NCBI GenBank assembly: GCA_002353285.1
Contig: DEJJ01000032.1
Span: 145,459 to 209,458 of the forward strand
Direction: 5' to 3'
From: Porphyromonadaceae bacterium UBA2751
GTDB taxonomy: Bacteria > Bacteroidota > Bacteroidia > Bacteroidales > Muribaculaceae
DNA length: 64,000 nucleotides
Under the pieces are notes generated by a model. That model was not told the DNA's origin, did not search any database, and was given only the letters and a program-made list of their open reading frames with translations. This document shows positions 1 through 8,761 of the stretch, one piece after another. The stretch's first letter is position 1. Each line of letters starts with the position of its first letter. Made by a program: the position numbers and the translations under genes.

Positions 1-651
1 GGTGTGGTCCTGTGCAAACTCGAGGCTATCGCACAACACTCGGTAGATGTTGGGGGCTATTTTGCGCACCAGCGGTGTGAGGCGCACGTTGCGGCTGCTC
101 TTGGCAAGGCCATCGTCCTCGCGAATGCAAGGGCAGGTCACAATGTCGAGCTTAATTCCCAACTGCTTGGTCATGGCGCGAATCACAGCAATCTGCTGGA
201 AGTCCTTCTCACCAAAGTAGGCACGGGTGGGCTCTACCATCATGAAAAGCTTGCTCACGATTTGGCACACGCCATTGAAATGGCCTGGGCGCATGGCACC
301 CTCCATGACCTCGGCCACTGGGCCAAGCTTGAACACGCGAGTGTCGGGCTCAGGATAAATCTCCTCGACAGTGGGCATGAATGCAATGTCCACGCCGCAG
401 CGCTCGAGCAGTGCGGCATCGGCCTCGGCAGTGCGCGGATAGGTGCGCAAGTCTTCCTTATTATTGAATTGAGTGGGGTTGAGAAACACGCTCACCACCA
501 CCACGTCGTTCTCACGCCGTGCACGCTCCACCAGCGACTGGTGGCCCTCGTGCAGCGCTCCCATGGTGGGCACAAGTCCTATCGACTTGCCCTCGCCACG
601 ATGCTTAGCGACTTGCTTTCTCAGCTCGTCGACTTTACTAATTATTTTCAT
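1..651 (-). CDS. panC: Pantothenate synthetase, C-terminus cut off by window edge
   Basis: PanC condenses pantoate and beta-alanine with ATP in the last step of vitamin B5 synthesis, in the cytoplasm. The minus-strand reading begins with the ATG at 651-649 and runs 217 codons off the window. Visible family motifs are [11 protein letters not shown] near residue 30 (the HxGH nucleotide-binding motif), NPTQF near residue 60, the FGEKDFQQ stretch in the middle, and DGLAKSSRN, the counterpart of KMSKS. Full-length PanC is about 280 residues, so roughly 65 are missing. A TAACTTTG box lies upstream at 683-690. The identification is firm; only the C-terminus cannot be seen. Confidence 0.95.
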   Translation of the reverse strand, partial: MKIISKVDELRKQVAKHRGEGKSIGLVPTMGALHEGHQSLVERARRENDVVVVSVFLNPTQFNNKEDLRTYPRTAEADAALLERCGVDIAFMPTVEEIYPEPDTRVFKLGPVAEVMEGAMRPGHFNGVCQIVSKLFMMVEPTRAYFGEKDFQQIAVIRAMTKQLGIKLDIVTCPCIREDDGLAKSSRNVRLTPLVRKIAPNIYRVLCDSLEFAQDHT

Positions 652-682
652 TGTAATTACAATAAGATTTTAAAATCGACTG

Positions 683-690
683 CAAAGTTA
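683..690 (-). promoter_or_regulatory. -7 box for panC
   Basis: On the minus strand this reads TAACTTTG, a full match to the Bacteroidetes -7 element TAnnTTTG. It lies 31 bases before the panC ATG. No clear TTTG is found at the usual spacing upstream, so only the -7 box is supported. Confidence 0.5.
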
Positions 691-764
691 GATATAATTT
701 CTGAATAATAAGCCAGTCAATAATATATTTTTTTGTAAGGCTGTGCAATGCGGTTTTTTGGGGC

Positions 765-803
765 AAAAAAAGAAAGGCTGGCGCTTTAGGTGGCCAGCCT
801 TTC
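765..803 (-). terminator. Intrinsic terminator of the BACON lipoprotein operon
   Basis: A perfect stem of ten to eleven base pairs (GAAAGGCTGG at 772-781 against 794-803) is followed on the minus strand by a run of seven T. It lies just downstream of the lipoprotein stop codon and ahead of the panC promoter. Confidence 0.9.
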
Positions 804-831
804 GGGAGTAATTTATATTCAGGTTTAGTAA

Positions 832-2358
832 TTATTCGCTCTTGCTATGCGAGAAGTAGATACCGCCGCAAAGCTCAATCTTGCCATTGAAGGTGTCTTT
901 GTAACCAATCATGGTGAGATTGTCCTCAACCTCGATACCTGCTGTAGCGAGCCAGCCCTTGCGGTCGTCGCCAGTTGCGCCATAGCCAGGATAGCAACCG
1001 TAGACGTAGAGGCTGTTAGTGCCATCGCTCAAGTAGAGGTTGCCATAGGTTGGGTTGTCGATGCTTTCGATAAAACCAGTTAAGCGATAATAAACGTTCT
1101 TGTCGTCGGGCTTGGTGAGGAACTCAGCGATGGTAACATCGGTCACTGAGATGTGGCTCTCATACTTCGCCTCCTTCATCTGTGGGTTGCCATTGTGCGA
1201 GCTGCGCTTTCCTACCAATGTCACGATGTCGCCTTCCTTGAGCCCCAGAGTCTGGAAGTCGCCCTTGGCACCGATGCCATAGACATAGACTTGCTCGTCG
1301 GTGAAGTCGCGCAGATAGACGTTGCCATACTGGTCGTTGGCCACCTTTTGAATCACAGCAGTGATGCGGTAGAGAGTAGCATCCTCGGCAGCCTCAAGGA
1401 ACTGAGTGCAGTTAACGTCGACGATAGAACCAGTTTGCTTGATGGTGGCAGTAACCACACTCTCTTGCGAGCCATTGCTGGTCTTGAATGTAACGTCAGC
1501 ACTGCGGTCGCCACCGGCGTTGGCATTGGCATGGAAGGTAACAACTGGGTTGCTACCGCCAGTGATGTTGCTGATAGCGAGCCAGCTCTTGGCAGCCTCG
1601 GGAATCTCAACGCTCACGCCATTGCCCTTGCTTGTGAGGTTGACGGTAACATCGCCACCCTCGAGAGGAATAGTTGCGTCCTCAGGATCGATGCTCTCAA
1701 CCTTGAGCAGCGACTTGACGAGCTTAACAACAGTGACATCACACAGCTCGGCGGCGCCGTTGTAGAACTTCAATGGACCTTCAACGGTGATGATGTCGCC
1801 CTCCTCGATACCCCAGTCGGCAATAGGGAAGCCCTTGGTCTTGCCACTCTTGTTGAGAGTGCCATAAATCTGAAGGTTGCCGGTGCCATCGTTGATGTAG
1901 AAGTTGCCGTACTCCAAGTTGTAGATGGTGTTAACGGCACCAGTCACACGGTAGGTCATGCCCTCGTTGCCAGCAGCAACCTCGGCACAGGTGGCAGTCT
2001 TGGTTTCAGAGAGTCCCTGAAGCACCTTGATGTTCTGCTTGCGTCCAGCGCATGCGATGTTAAGGTCGGCGTTGCGGCCGTTGATAGTAGACTCGGCACT
2101 AAATTTCACCTCAGTCTCGCCAGCACCACCATTCATGGGGCTAATAGTAAGCCAGCTGGGAATTTGGGTCTCGTCAAAGCTCCACGAGTCCTTGGCAGTG
2201 ACAATAATCGATGTTGAGCCACCTTCCTTGTCAATGGCTACATAGGAACGTGAAACCTGAATCTCGTCGAGCAAGGTGATCTTGTCGTCGTCGGAGCAAC
2301 TAACCAGCATTGCACCAAGCAGTGCAATAAATGCGGGAATAAAATATCTTAGTTTCAT
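832..2358 (-). CDS. BACON/OB-fold surface lipoprotein
   Basis: This 508-residue protein has a lipoprotein signal ending in the lipobox LVSC (Cys21), followed by SDDD, the acidic pattern linked to surface export of Bacteroidetes lipoproteins. Two BACON-like Ig domains are seen (about 30-115 and 215-310; WLTISPMNGGAGE and WLAISNITGG). Three OB-fold-like modules with the shared pattern YGNxYxxDGTxxLxVYG lie near 120-215, 315-410 and 412-505. The gene follows the TonB receptor by 23 bases, so the two are probably one operon. BACON domains are known in mucin or glycan-binding proteins; an adhesin or ligand-capture role beside the receptor is inference. No catalytic domain was recognised. Confidence 0.8.
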   Translation of the reverse strand: MKLRYFIPAFIALLGAMLVSCSDDDKITLLDEIQVSRSYVAIDKEGGSTSIIVTAKDSWSFDETQIPSWLTISPMNGGAGETEVKFSAESTINGRNADLNIACAGRKQNIKVLQGLSETKTATCAEVAAGNEGMTYRVTGAVNTIYNLEYGNFYINDGTGNLQIYGTLNKSGKTKGFPIADWGIEEGDIITVEGPLKFYNGAAELCDVTVVKLVKSLLKVESIDPEDATIPLEGGDVTVNLTSKGNGVSVEIPEAAKSWLAISNITGGSNPVVTFHANANAGGDRSADVTFKTSNGSQESVVTATIKQTGSIVDVNCTQFLEAAEDATLYRITAVIQKVANDQYGNVYLRDFTDEQVYVYGIGAKGDFQTLGLKEGDIVTLVGKRSSHNGNPQMKEAKYESHISVTDVTIAEFLTKPDDKNVYYRLTGFIESIDNPTYGNLYLSDGTNSLYVYGCYPGYGATGDDRKGWLATAGIEVEDNLTMIGYKDTFNGKIELCGGIYFSHSKSE

Positions 2359-2381
2359 AGTTAGGATATTACTTTAATTAA

Positions 2382-5300
2382 TTAGTTGAAAATATACTTA
2401 ACACCAATTGCTACGCTCCAGCACTGACCAATTGCATGGTTAGGAGCCCAAGTCTTAGTGTCGCCACTGATAGCAGCAGGAGTAGAGAACAGAGGATAGC
2501 CCTGAGCGTCAACGCCCTCATACTTGAGGATGCGAGCCTCGCTACCAATCTCAGGATTCAAGTACTTGCTCACGCCCCAGCTCGAGTTGAAGAAGTTGAG
2601 CACGTTCTTCATGTCGAAGCTCAGCTGGATAGTGTGCTTGGTGTTGCCAGCACGGAAGTTGAAGTCGTGCTTGTAGCCAAGGTCGATGCGGTGTACCCAT
2701 GGGCTGTAAACGCTGTAGGCCTCGGCATACTTGCCCTGGTGGTTCTTCAGGTAGCCGTCGTTGTGAACGAAGCTCATGAAGCGGTCGCGGTCGTCGGTGC
2801 TCTTGAAGCGGAAGTCGCCAGCCTCAACCTCTGCATCGGTTGGGATGTAGATGGCATCGTAGGCATAACCGTCGCCGTTCATGTCGTTGGTGGTCATGTA
2901 AGAGTAGTTGTAGCCGCCACGCCAGGTCTCATAGATGAGGCTGTAGTGGTTGCCGCTGCGGTCGTGCAGTGTAGCGCTTGCGATGAAGCGGTCGGGAGTA
3001 ACGTACTGCGAGTTGTGCAGCTTAATGTTGTTAGGACCATCGGTGGTGGGAACATAGGTGAAGGCACTCTCGGCAGCCGAACCTGGCATACCAGTGATTT
3101 CCTTCGAAACGGTGTGGGTGTAAGAAGCCATGAGGCTTACCCAGTCGGCAGGCTTAGCAGTTGCCATCAGGTTGGCGCTCCAGCCGTAGCCCTTGCTTGT
3201 GTTCTCGAGAACGAAGGCCTTAGTGTTAGTGCGGAATCCAGCAGGATAGATAGGACGGTTGTCAACGCCGTTGAAGCGGGCAAAGCCACCCACGCTGGGA
3301 ATCGACCAGTCGCTAATCGAAACGCCATTGACAGTCTTGTTGAAGATTGCCTCGGCAGTTACAGTGAATGGGAACGAAACGGGAATTGCATAGTCGATAG
3401 CAAGTGAAGATTTCCACACCTGTGGCATCTTGAACTTAGGATCTACACCATTAACGGCCGAGGGAACGGTGCCGTCCTCGGGCTTAACAGTCTGTGGGTA
3501 GCCCATGTCGAAGAGTTTCTGCTGCAGTGCAGCGATGGTGGCATGGCCATTGGCGTCGGTAACAAGACCGCCGGCAAACTGGTTCATGTCGGTGTTCTTA
3601 GCATTGAGTTGTGCCTGGTATTGCACCATACCGCCGTTGGTGGGCATGTTGGTGAAGAACACCAGAGGCAGACGACCCGAGAAGAGGCCTGTTCCACCGC
3701 GGAGCTTGAGGCTCTTGTCGCCAAAGACATCGTAAACGAAGCCCACGCGTGGCGAGAAGGTCACGCTGCTCTTAGGCCACTTGCCAGTGTCGATGTTGCG
3801 CACCTTGCCGTCCTCGTCGTAGTAGTCGAGGGCAAGAATCTTGTTGTTGGTCATGAGGTCCTTATTGTTGAAGAAGAGACCATCGATGCGCAAGCCGTAG
3901 GTGAGTTTGAACTTCTCGCTGATGTTCCACTCGTCCTGGCCGTAGATGCCGGCCTTGTTGAACTGCACGCGAGCAGCTGGGTGAGTCTCGCCGTCGTAGC
4001 CGTAGGTCAAGCACACTACCTCGGGGGCAGCGCCATTGATGAAATCGTCGACGCTAGCATAGCGGTAGTAGCCAGTACCGTTGCGCATGTACTGGTTGTC
4101 GGCCATCTGATGCTCAAAGTTGATGCCAGCAGTGATCTTGTGGTTGCCGGCATAGTAGGTGATGTCGTCCTTGATGTTCCAAATGGTGTTGTGAACGGCA
4201 TTGTTCCAGGTGAAGAGCTCATAACCCAGGGCCATGTAGTTGCCATTGTTGCCAGTGCCATCCTGGATGTCGATGAATGGGAACTCGCTTGAGTTGGTGC
4301 CGCGCACGTCGTCAAGCTTAGACCAAGTGGCCAGGAACTGGTTCGAGAGGTTGTCGCTCAGGCGGCTGTTGAGGTCGAATGAGAGCGAGTGAACCAAGTT
4401 CTTCATCGAGTACATTGAGTTGGCAAATATCATTGAATATTGCGAAGCGCGGGCAAATGCCGAGCGAGTGCCGCCGTCCATCGAGGTGGCGTTGGCAGCG
4501 TTCCACACGTTGTTCTTAGTGTAGTTGTAGCGCAGTGCCAAGTGGTGATCGTTGGTGATGTTCCAGTCGATGCGGGCAAGCAGCTTGTAGTTGCTCTCGT
4601 CGGCAGGGAAGTCGGTGTAAGAGCCAGTGTCGTAACCGTATTTGTCCATTACGTGTTTTTGAACGCGTTGCATGTCGGCGATTGTGGTGCGCGAGAGGTA
4701 GTTGTCGGGGTCGGCAACTCCGTTCTCCGAGGCACGCCAGCGATTGGCAACGGTAGGAATCTTCGACATCTCACCATTAACGAAGAAGAACAACTTGTTC
4801 TTAATGATTGGGCCACCCAGGGTGAAGCCGTAGGTAGTGACGCGGTCCTTGGCGCGTGCGCCAGCGATTTGCTCGCCATCCACAGCGTCGCCACGCATGT
4901 TCTCATTGCGGTGATAGATGTAGGCGCTGCCCTTGAAGGTGTTGTTACCACTCTTAGTGATGGCGTTAACACCACCGCCAATGAAGTTGGTTTGACGCAC
5001 ATCGTAGGGCGAGATTACCACCTGCATCTCCTCGATAGCGTCGAGCGAGATGGGGTTGCCACCACCAGGGAGGTTACTGCTCAAACCAAAGTTGTTGTTG
5101 AAATTGGCTCCATCAACGGTGAAGTTAGCAGTACGACCATCGGCACCGGCAAAGCTCATGCCATTGCCTCCATAAGGCGAGAGGCGAGTCACATCGGTAA
5201 TGCTGCGAGTGACGGTAGGCAGGCTGGTGATTTGCACGTTGTTGATGTTGGTTGTTGCACCAGTCTTTTCATTCGAGAATTTCGATCTTGAGGTAGTTAC

Positions 5301-5663
5301 CACCACTTCCTGGAGCTGATTGGCGCTGGTCGACATCATCACATTTTGCATGTTGTAAGTCTCACCAAGCTCGAGCACAATGCCTGAAACCACGTGATCC
5401 TGGTAGCCAACGTAAGATACTGTGGCTGTGTAAGGGCCACCAGTACGCATACCCTGGATGTAGAAGCGACCATCCATGTTGCTCACTGCGTTGTACTCAG
5501 TTCCCGAGGGAGCGTGAAGCAGTTTTACCACTGCACCAATGAGGGGCTCATTGGATTCGTCAACGACTACACCCGTCAGCGACGAGGTTGTAATCTGCGC
5601 ATTCAATGATATTGCTGCTGCCAGCAACATCATCAGCGTTGATAAGCAAAATCTTTTAAGCAT
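2382..5663 (-). CDS. Oar-like TonB-dependent outer-membrane receptor
   Basis: The 1093-residue protein has a signal peptide (cleavage near LNAQ), a CarboxypepD_reg-like domain (about 28-105, SLTGVVVDESNEPLIGA), a plug region with TVDGANFNNNFG and the EMQVVISPYDVRQTNF segment typical of Oar-family receptors, and a long beta-barrel ending in YIFN, an aromatic C-terminus normal for outer-membrane barrels. It should import or bind a bulky ligand with energy from TonB-ExbBD; the substrate cannot be read. It is the first gene of an operon with the BACON lipoprotein, and its leader carries an attenuator-like hairpin. The family is clear, the ligand unknown. Confidence 0.9.
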   Translation of the reverse strand: MLKRFCLSTLMMLLAAAISLNAQITTSSLTGVVVDESNEPLIGAVVKLLHAPSGTEYNAVSNMDGRFYIQGMRTGGPYTATVSYVGYQDHVVSGIVLELGETYNMQNVMMSTSANQLQEVVVTTSRSKFSNEKTGATTNINNVQITSLPTVTRSITDVTRLSPYGGNGMSFAGADGRTANFTVDGANFNNNFGLSSNLPGGGNPISLDAIEEMQVVISPYDVRQTNFIGGGVNAITKSGNNTFKGSAYIYHRNENMRGDAVDGEQIAGARAKDRVTTYGFTLGGPIIKNKLFFFVNGEMSKIPTVANRWRASENGVADPDNYLSRTTIADMQRVQKHVMDKYGYDTGSYTDFPADESNYKLLARIDWNITNDHHLALRYNYTKNNVWNAANATSMDGGTRSAFARASQYSMIFANSMYSMKNLVHSLSFDLNSRLSDNLSNQFLATWSKLDDVRGTNSSEFPFIDIQDGTGNNGNYMALGYELFTWNNAVHNTIWNIKDDITYYAGNHKITAGINFEHQMADNQYMRNGTGYYRYASVDDFINGAAPEVVCLTYGYDGETHPAARVQFNKAGIYGQDEWNISEKFKLTYGLRIDGLFFNNKDLMTNNKILALDYYDEDGKVRNIDTGKWPKSSVTFSPRVGFVYDVFGDKSLKLRGGTGLFSGRLPLVFFTNMPTNGGMVQYQAQLNAKNTDMNQFAGGLVTDANGHATIAALQQKLFDMGYPQTVKPEDGTVPSAVNGVDPKFKMPQVWKSSLAIDYAIPVSFPFTVTAEAIFNKTVNGVSISDWSIPSVGGFARFNGVDNRPIYPAGFRTNTKAFVLENTSKGYGWSANLMATAKPADWVSLMASYTHTVSKEITGMPGSAAESAFTYVPTTDGPNNIKLHNSQYVTPDRFIASATLHDRSGNHYSLIYETWRGGYNYSYMTTNDMNGDGYAYDAIYIPTDAEVEAGDFRFKSTDDRDRFMSFVHNDGYLKNHQGKYAEAYSVYSPWVHRIDLGYKHDFNFRAGNTKHTIQLSFDMKNVLNFFNSSWGVSKYLNPEIGSEARILKYEGVDAQGYPLFSTPAAISGDTKTWAPNHAIGQCWSVAIGVKYIFN

Positions 5664-5754
5664 AAAATTTAGATTAATAAAAATGATTAAAAACGTTTTG
5701 TAGCTATTGTCTTTGTTGCTTTATATTTATTAAATGTGCACTGCTTGCCCAAGT

Positions 5755-5802
5755 AAAAAGCGACACACCGTTATTAGATACTTTGCTCTAATAGCGGTGT
5801 GT
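5755..5802 (-). terminator. Terminator/attenuator hairpin in the receptor leader
   Basis: Arms 5763-5778 and 5787-5802 pair over 16 bp with one G:U and an 8-nt loop. On the minus strand the hairpin is followed by CGC and five T. It lies upstream of, not after, the receptor gene, which is the layout of an attenuator. Confidence 0.7.
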
Positions 5803-5916
5803 AGCCCATAAACCATGCTTTGTAGTTCTCAATACGTGCGATATGTTATCCCCTGCAGTAATCGCGTCACTGCCAGGGCTATAAATGTCAAATATAAAGA
5901 ACTGTAACAAAGCCAT
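5788..5916 (-). CDS. Possible 42-residue leader peptide
   Basis: An open frame begins with ATG at 5916, about 24 nt after the predicted transcript start, and ends at a TAG (5790-5788) inside the 5' arm of the terminator hairpin. The peptide starts MALLQFFIFDIYS and ends WATHRY. A stop codon inside a terminator arm is what translation-coupled attenuation would need. No strong Shine-Dalgarno is seen, several codons are ones the neighbouring genes avoid, and the family is not recognised. Chance is a real alternative in AT-rich DNA. Confidence 0.25.
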   Translation of the reverse strand: MALLQFFIFDIYSPGSDAITAGDNISHVLRTTKHGLWATHRY

Positions 5917-5945
5917 TATGTTGAACCGTAGTCCCAATTTTGTTG

Positions 5946-5976
5946 CAAAGGTATTTATATTTTTGCTAATAGCGAA
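5946..5976 (-). promoter_or_regulatory. Promoter for the receptor leader
   Basis: On the minus strand the -7 box TACCTTTG (5946-5953) is perfect. A TTCG at 5973-5976, 19 bases away, matches three of four -33 bases. A second box, TATATTTG at 5889-5896, has a TTTG only 11 bases upstream and is less convincing. Confidence 0.55.
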
Positions 5977-6318
5977 AACTATTTCAAAACATTTTTCGAC
6001 ATTAACCATTTTAACTAAAATCCCCAAACTCCACCCATTGCCAAAAAATGGTGGTTTCTCATTAATTATCAACCACCTTTCGGGTTCTATATGTTAAATA
6101 GCACAATCAAAATTAGGTATAAAAAAATTATGCAGGTGTTTCCCAACAGCCGCATAAAGTAAACCTTAAAAATCTAATCCTATGAAAAAACTTGTTGCAA
6201 ATATAGATTCTTATAAAGTATTATGCAATATTTGAGAACAAAAAACACTTGTTTTTTAACATTTTTTGAGTTACAATGTACAAATTTGTCGCCAATTTGG
6301 GTAATGTGGCACCCTATC
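5977..6318. other. AT-rich intergenic stretch
   Basis: No gene is supported between the receptor promoter and the rnz promoter. The only structures seen are a short A/T inverted repeat near 6239-6258 and a 17-codon frame starting at 6181, too small to call. Confidence 0.5.
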
Positions 6319-6350
6319 GTTGCCTATCACAATAAAAATCACTAACTTCG
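6319..6350 (+). promoter_or_regulatory. rnz promoter
   Basis: TAACTTCG at 6343-6350 matches the -7 element with one substitution. GTTG at 6319-6322 sits 20 bases upstream. The ATG of rnz follows 25 bases after the box. Confidence 0.6.
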
Positions 6351-6375
6351 CACCCTAAAAGTCAACCACTCACAC

Positions 6376-7296
6376 ATGACAGCACTTGATCTTAACATAC
6401 TGGGATGCGGCTCGGCCACGTCAACACTCAGGCACCTGCCCTCGTGCCAGGTGCTCAACCTGCGAGGCCATCTCATGATGATTGACTGCGGCGAGGGAGC
6501 TCAGCTCGAGATGCGCCGCATGCACCTCAAGTTCTCACGCCTCAACCACATCTTCATCAGCCACCTGCATGGCGACCACTGCTTTGGCCTGCCAGGGCTC
6601 ATCTCCACAATGGCGCTTCAGGGCAAGGGTGGCACGCTCACGGTGCACATCTTCAAGGAGGGCGCCGAGATTTTTGGCCGCATGCTCGACTTCTTCTGCC
6701 GCGAGCGCCCATTTGAGCTCAAGTTCAACATCATCGACACCCACAAGGCTGTCATCTACGAGGACGATGCCATCACAGTGACGTCGTTCCCGCTCACCCA
6801 CCGCGTGCCATGCGTGGGCTTCATCTTCAGCGAGAAGCCCAAACTGCGGCACATCAATGCGCAGGCCTGCTACGAGCATGGCGTGCCACAGCACTTCATG
6901 AACAGCCTAAGGCAAGGAGCCGACTATGTTACACCCAGCGGCATGGTGATTCCAAACTCGCAGCTCACCACCGAGGCCGACAGGTCGATTTCCTATGCCT
7001 ACTGCAGCGACACCAAGTACTCCAAGCGCGTGATCAATGCCGTGCAGGGGGTCGACTGGCTCTACCACGAGGCCACCTATGGCGACGAGAACCTCAAGAA
7101 CGCGGTCAAGCGCTACCACAGCACAGCCCGTCAGGCAGCAATGGTGGCTCGCGAGGCGCAGGCCAAGCATCTCATCTTGGGCCACTACAGCAACCGCTAT
7201 AACGACGAGTCGCTACTGCTCAAGCAGGCGCGCGAGGAATTTCCCGCCACCATCCTGGGGCAAGAGGGGCTGACCATCGATTTAAACAAGATGTAG
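6376..7296 (+). CDS. rnz: Ribonuclease Z
   Basis: RNase Z is a zinc endonuclease of the metallo-beta-lactamase fold that trims the 3' trailer of tRNA precursors. The 306-residue length fits bacterial ElaC/RNase Z. The hallmark HxHxDH motif is SHLHGDH (His63, His65, Asp67, His68), followed by FGLPGL. Downstream are the PLTHRVPCVGF segment, SYCSDT-like SYAYCSDT, HEATY and LILGHYSNRY, all family landmarks. It is monocistronic, with its own promoter, and the SRP RNA gene follows. It is needed especially for tRNAs that do not encode CCA. Confidence 0.95.
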   Translation: MTALDLNILGCGSATSTLRHLPSCQVLNLRGHLMMIDCGEGAQLEMRRMHLKFSRLNHIFISHLHGDHCFGLPGLISTMALQGKGGTLTVHIFKEGAEIFGRMLDFFCRERPFELKFNIIDTHKAVIYEDDAITVTSFPLTHRVPCVGFIFSEKPKLRHINAQACYEHGVPQHFMNSLRQGADYVTPSGMVIPNSQLTTEADRSISYAYCSDTKYSKRVINAVQGVDWLYHEATYGDENLKNAVKRYHSTARQAAMVAREAQAKHLILGHYSNRYNDESLLLKQAREEFPATILGQEGLTIDLNKM

Positions 7297-7350
7297 CTGC
7301 GCGTTTCGCGCCTAAAAAAAGCCGAAAAGCTGCTATTTTTTGAAAAAAGA

Positions 7351-7381
7351 TTTGCCAGTAACAAAAAAAGTTGTACCTTTG
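7351..7381 (+). promoter_or_regulatory. SRP RNA promoter
   Basis: TTTG (7351-7354) and TACCTTTG (7374-7381) are perfect Bacteroidetes -33 and -7 boxes with a 19-base spacer. The RNA's first G run begins about six bases after the box, which calibrates the start-site distance for other promoters here. Confidence 0.9.
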
Positions 7382-7385
7382 CAGC

Positions 7386-7489
7386 CGGGTAAGTCCTACA
7401 CGGCCAGCTCCCTGCCAATCCCCCAGGTCTTGACCGAAGCAAGGGTAACAGGTTGTAGCGGCGCGATGTAGTCTTCTTACCCTTTTTTT
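7386..7489 (+). ncRNA. ffs: Signal recognition particle RNA (4.5S type)
   Basis: The roughly 100-nt RNA begins GGGTAAG and ends CTTACCC plus a T7 run, so its ends pair as in the small bacterial SRP RNA. The conserved apical domain is visible as CCAGGTCTTGACCGAAGCA (7423-7441), the Ffh-binding region with its symmetric loop and tetraloop. It partners Ffh to deliver nascent membrane proteins to FtsY. It sits between rnz and ruvC with a perfect promoter and a terminal T-run. Confidence 0.9.
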
Positions 7490-7539
7490 GTATCCCTACC
7501 TATCCCCTCCTTTTCAGCAAGTAATTATGCATTAATTAA

Positions 7540-7602
7540 GCATTGTGCATTGTGCATTATGCATTGTGCATTATGCATTGTGCATTGTGCATTGTGCATT
7601 AA
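7540..7602. repeat. 7-bp tandem array GCATTGT/GCATTAT, nine copies
   Basis: GCATT recurs at 7540, 7547, 7554, 7561, 7568, 7575, 7582, 7589 and 7596, an exact 7-base period. It touches the ruvC stop codon and lies downstream of the SRP RNA. TGCA and ATGCAT palindromes are embedded. It could change length by slippage. Confidence 0.9.
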
Positions 7603-8171
7603 GAATTGAGCACTCGGTCAGGGTTCTTTCTGATAAAATCCTTCCACGACTTAGCACCCCCGCTTGCGATGGGTTTCTTGCTCTCATAGTAGTGGCACAA
7701 GGCTGCCGCCAGCGCGTCGGTGGCATCGAGCAGCTGCGGCATGTCGTCGTTTGAGATGTTGAGCTGGCGCTGCAGCATCATTGCCACCTGCTCCTTGCTT
7801 GCCGCGCCATTGCCAGTGATTGCCAGCTTTATCTTGCGGGGCTCATACTCAGCAATAGGCACCTGCCGGCCCAGCGCTGCTGCCATGGCTACACCCTGAG
7901 CACGACCCAGTTTGAGCATCGATTGCACATTCTTGCCATAGAATGGCGCCTCGATAGCCATCTCGTCGGGCAAGAACTCCTCAACCAAGCTCAGCACGCG
8001 GTCGTAGATGCGGCGCAGGCGCATGTAGTGGTCCTCAATCTTGCTAAGCTGCAGCACCCCCATCGCAATGAGCACAGGCTTGCCGGCCTTCACACCCAGC
8101 AGGCCGTAGCCCATCACGTTAGTGCCAGGATCGATACCTATTATTATTTTATCAAAATTGTTATTCTCCAT
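7599..8171 (-). CDS. ruvC: Crossover junction endodeoxyribonuclease RuvC
   Basis: RuvC dimers cut Holliday junctions bound by RuvAB during recombinational repair. The 190-residue protein carries [14 protein letters not shown] (first catalytic Asp near residue 14), the [11 protein letters not shown] segment with the second acidic residue, KLGRAQG, and the C-terminal [12 protein letters not shown], which holds the final acidic pair of the RNase H fold. The start ATG at 8171 overlaps the stop of the DUF4286 gene (TAATG), so translation is probably coupled. The 3' end runs into a 7-bp tandem array. Confidence 0.95.
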   Translation of the reverse strand: MENNNFDKIIIGIDPGTNVMGYGLLGVKAGKPVLIAMGVLQLSKIEDHYMRLRRIYDRVLSLVEEFLPDEMAIEAPFYGKNVQSMLKLGRAQGVAMAAALGRQVPIAEYEPRKIKLAITGNGAASKEQVAMMLQRQLNISNDDMPQLLDATDALAAALCHYYESKKPIASGGAKSWKDFIRKNPDRVLNS

Positions 8172-8479
8172 TACTCCAAGTCGATATTCTCCATGAACGT
8201 GGCAAAGCCTGCAACCTTAGTGCCAAAGCGTCGCGTCATCTCCTCATGAAGGCGCTTGCCCACAGCCTGGTTCCAGCGTTGCAGCTGCCCAAGTGTGGGA
8301 GCCTCGAGTTGCAGCGCAAAGCATGCCCCACCCTCCTTGTGGCCCATCAGGCGCAACAGTCGTGGCGACTCAACAAGGCCGCTAGCAATTGCCTGTGGCA
8401 CATAGTGGTGGCGCATCCAGTCGATGAAGTCGCCGCTGATGTCGCAGTCAACATGATATGTAGTGTTATAAACTATCAT
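8171..8479 (-). CDS. DUF4286 family protein
   Basis: A 102-residue protein beginning [11 protein letters not shown], the characteristic start of DUF4286, a small family usually found beside ruvC in Bacteroidetes. The function is unknown. A longer frame reaches 8581, but its first 34 codons lie across a perfect promoter (8485-8515), so the ATG at 8479 is chosen. That start lies five bases after the -7 box, so the transcript should be leaderless or nearly so. The stop overlaps the ruvC start by one base. Confidence 0.8.
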   Translation of the reverse strand: MIVYNTTYHVDCDISGDFIDWMRHHYVPQAIASGLVESPRLLRLMGHKEGGACFALQLEAPTLGQLQRWNQAVGKRLHEEMTRRFGTKVAGFATFMENIDLE

Positions 8480-8484
8480 CACTG

Positions 8485-8515
8485 CAAAATTACAGCAAGC
8501 AAATCTAACTACAAA
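8485..8515 (-). promoter_or_regulatory. DUF4286-ruvC promoter, implies a leaderless mRNA
   Basis: The minus strand reads TTTG (8515-8512), 19 bases, then TAATTTTG (8492-8485), a full consensus match. Only five bases separate the box from the ATG at 8479. Confidence 0.75.
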
Positions 8516-8731
8516 ATTCCAAATCCCTTTTTTTATATTCCACAGCATTAAACAAGCTAGATAATTGTTGTTTTTTTGCACTTCGCGCGATGTGGAGTTC
8601 TTACATCCTGATTATACAATTGCATTGTTAGAGTAAATCTTAGTGATGCCGTCGAGGGAAGCCTCTTTCTCGTAGTGGCGAATATTCAAACCTTTTTATT
8701 ACTTAATAGCGCATAAATAATAGAAATTTAC

Positions 8732-8739
8732 TATTTTTG
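8732..8739 (+). promoter_or_regulatory. -7 box for the esterase gene
   Basis: TATTTTTG matches TAnnTTTG, 22 bases before the ATG at 8762. No clear -33 TTTG is seen. The rest of 8516-8731 shows no further feature. Confidence 0.45.
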
Positions 8740-8761
8740 CAAGAAATAATTTTAAAAAACT

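Larger units (their letters stand above)
5755..5940 (-). ncRNA. Candidate regulatory leader or small RNA ending in a terminator
   Basis: A TACCTTTG promoter box (5946-5953) should start a minus-strand RNA near 5940, which reaches a 16-bp hairpin and T-run at 5755-5802, about 186 nt. It includes AGCCC (5880-5876) that can pair with GGGCT (5807-5803) to close a domain, and an inner stem GCAGT/ACTGC. The Oar-like receptor starts 92 bases beyond the terminator. The RNA could be an attenuated 5' leader (riboswitch or leader-peptide type) or a free small RNA. It matches no class I can name. Confidence 0.45.

Noticed and set aside
1153..2217. Plus-strand frame of 354 codons opposite the BACON lipoprotein
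   Set aside because: No start signal or family resemblance; it mirrors the sense codons of a well-supported lipoprotein gene.
5763..5802. Cobalamin or TPP riboswitch
   Set aside because: None of the conserved boxes of these classes could be found in the leader.
8480..8581. N-terminal extension of the DUF4286 protein
   Set aside because: The extra codons cross a perfect promoter, and the conserved family start is at 8479.
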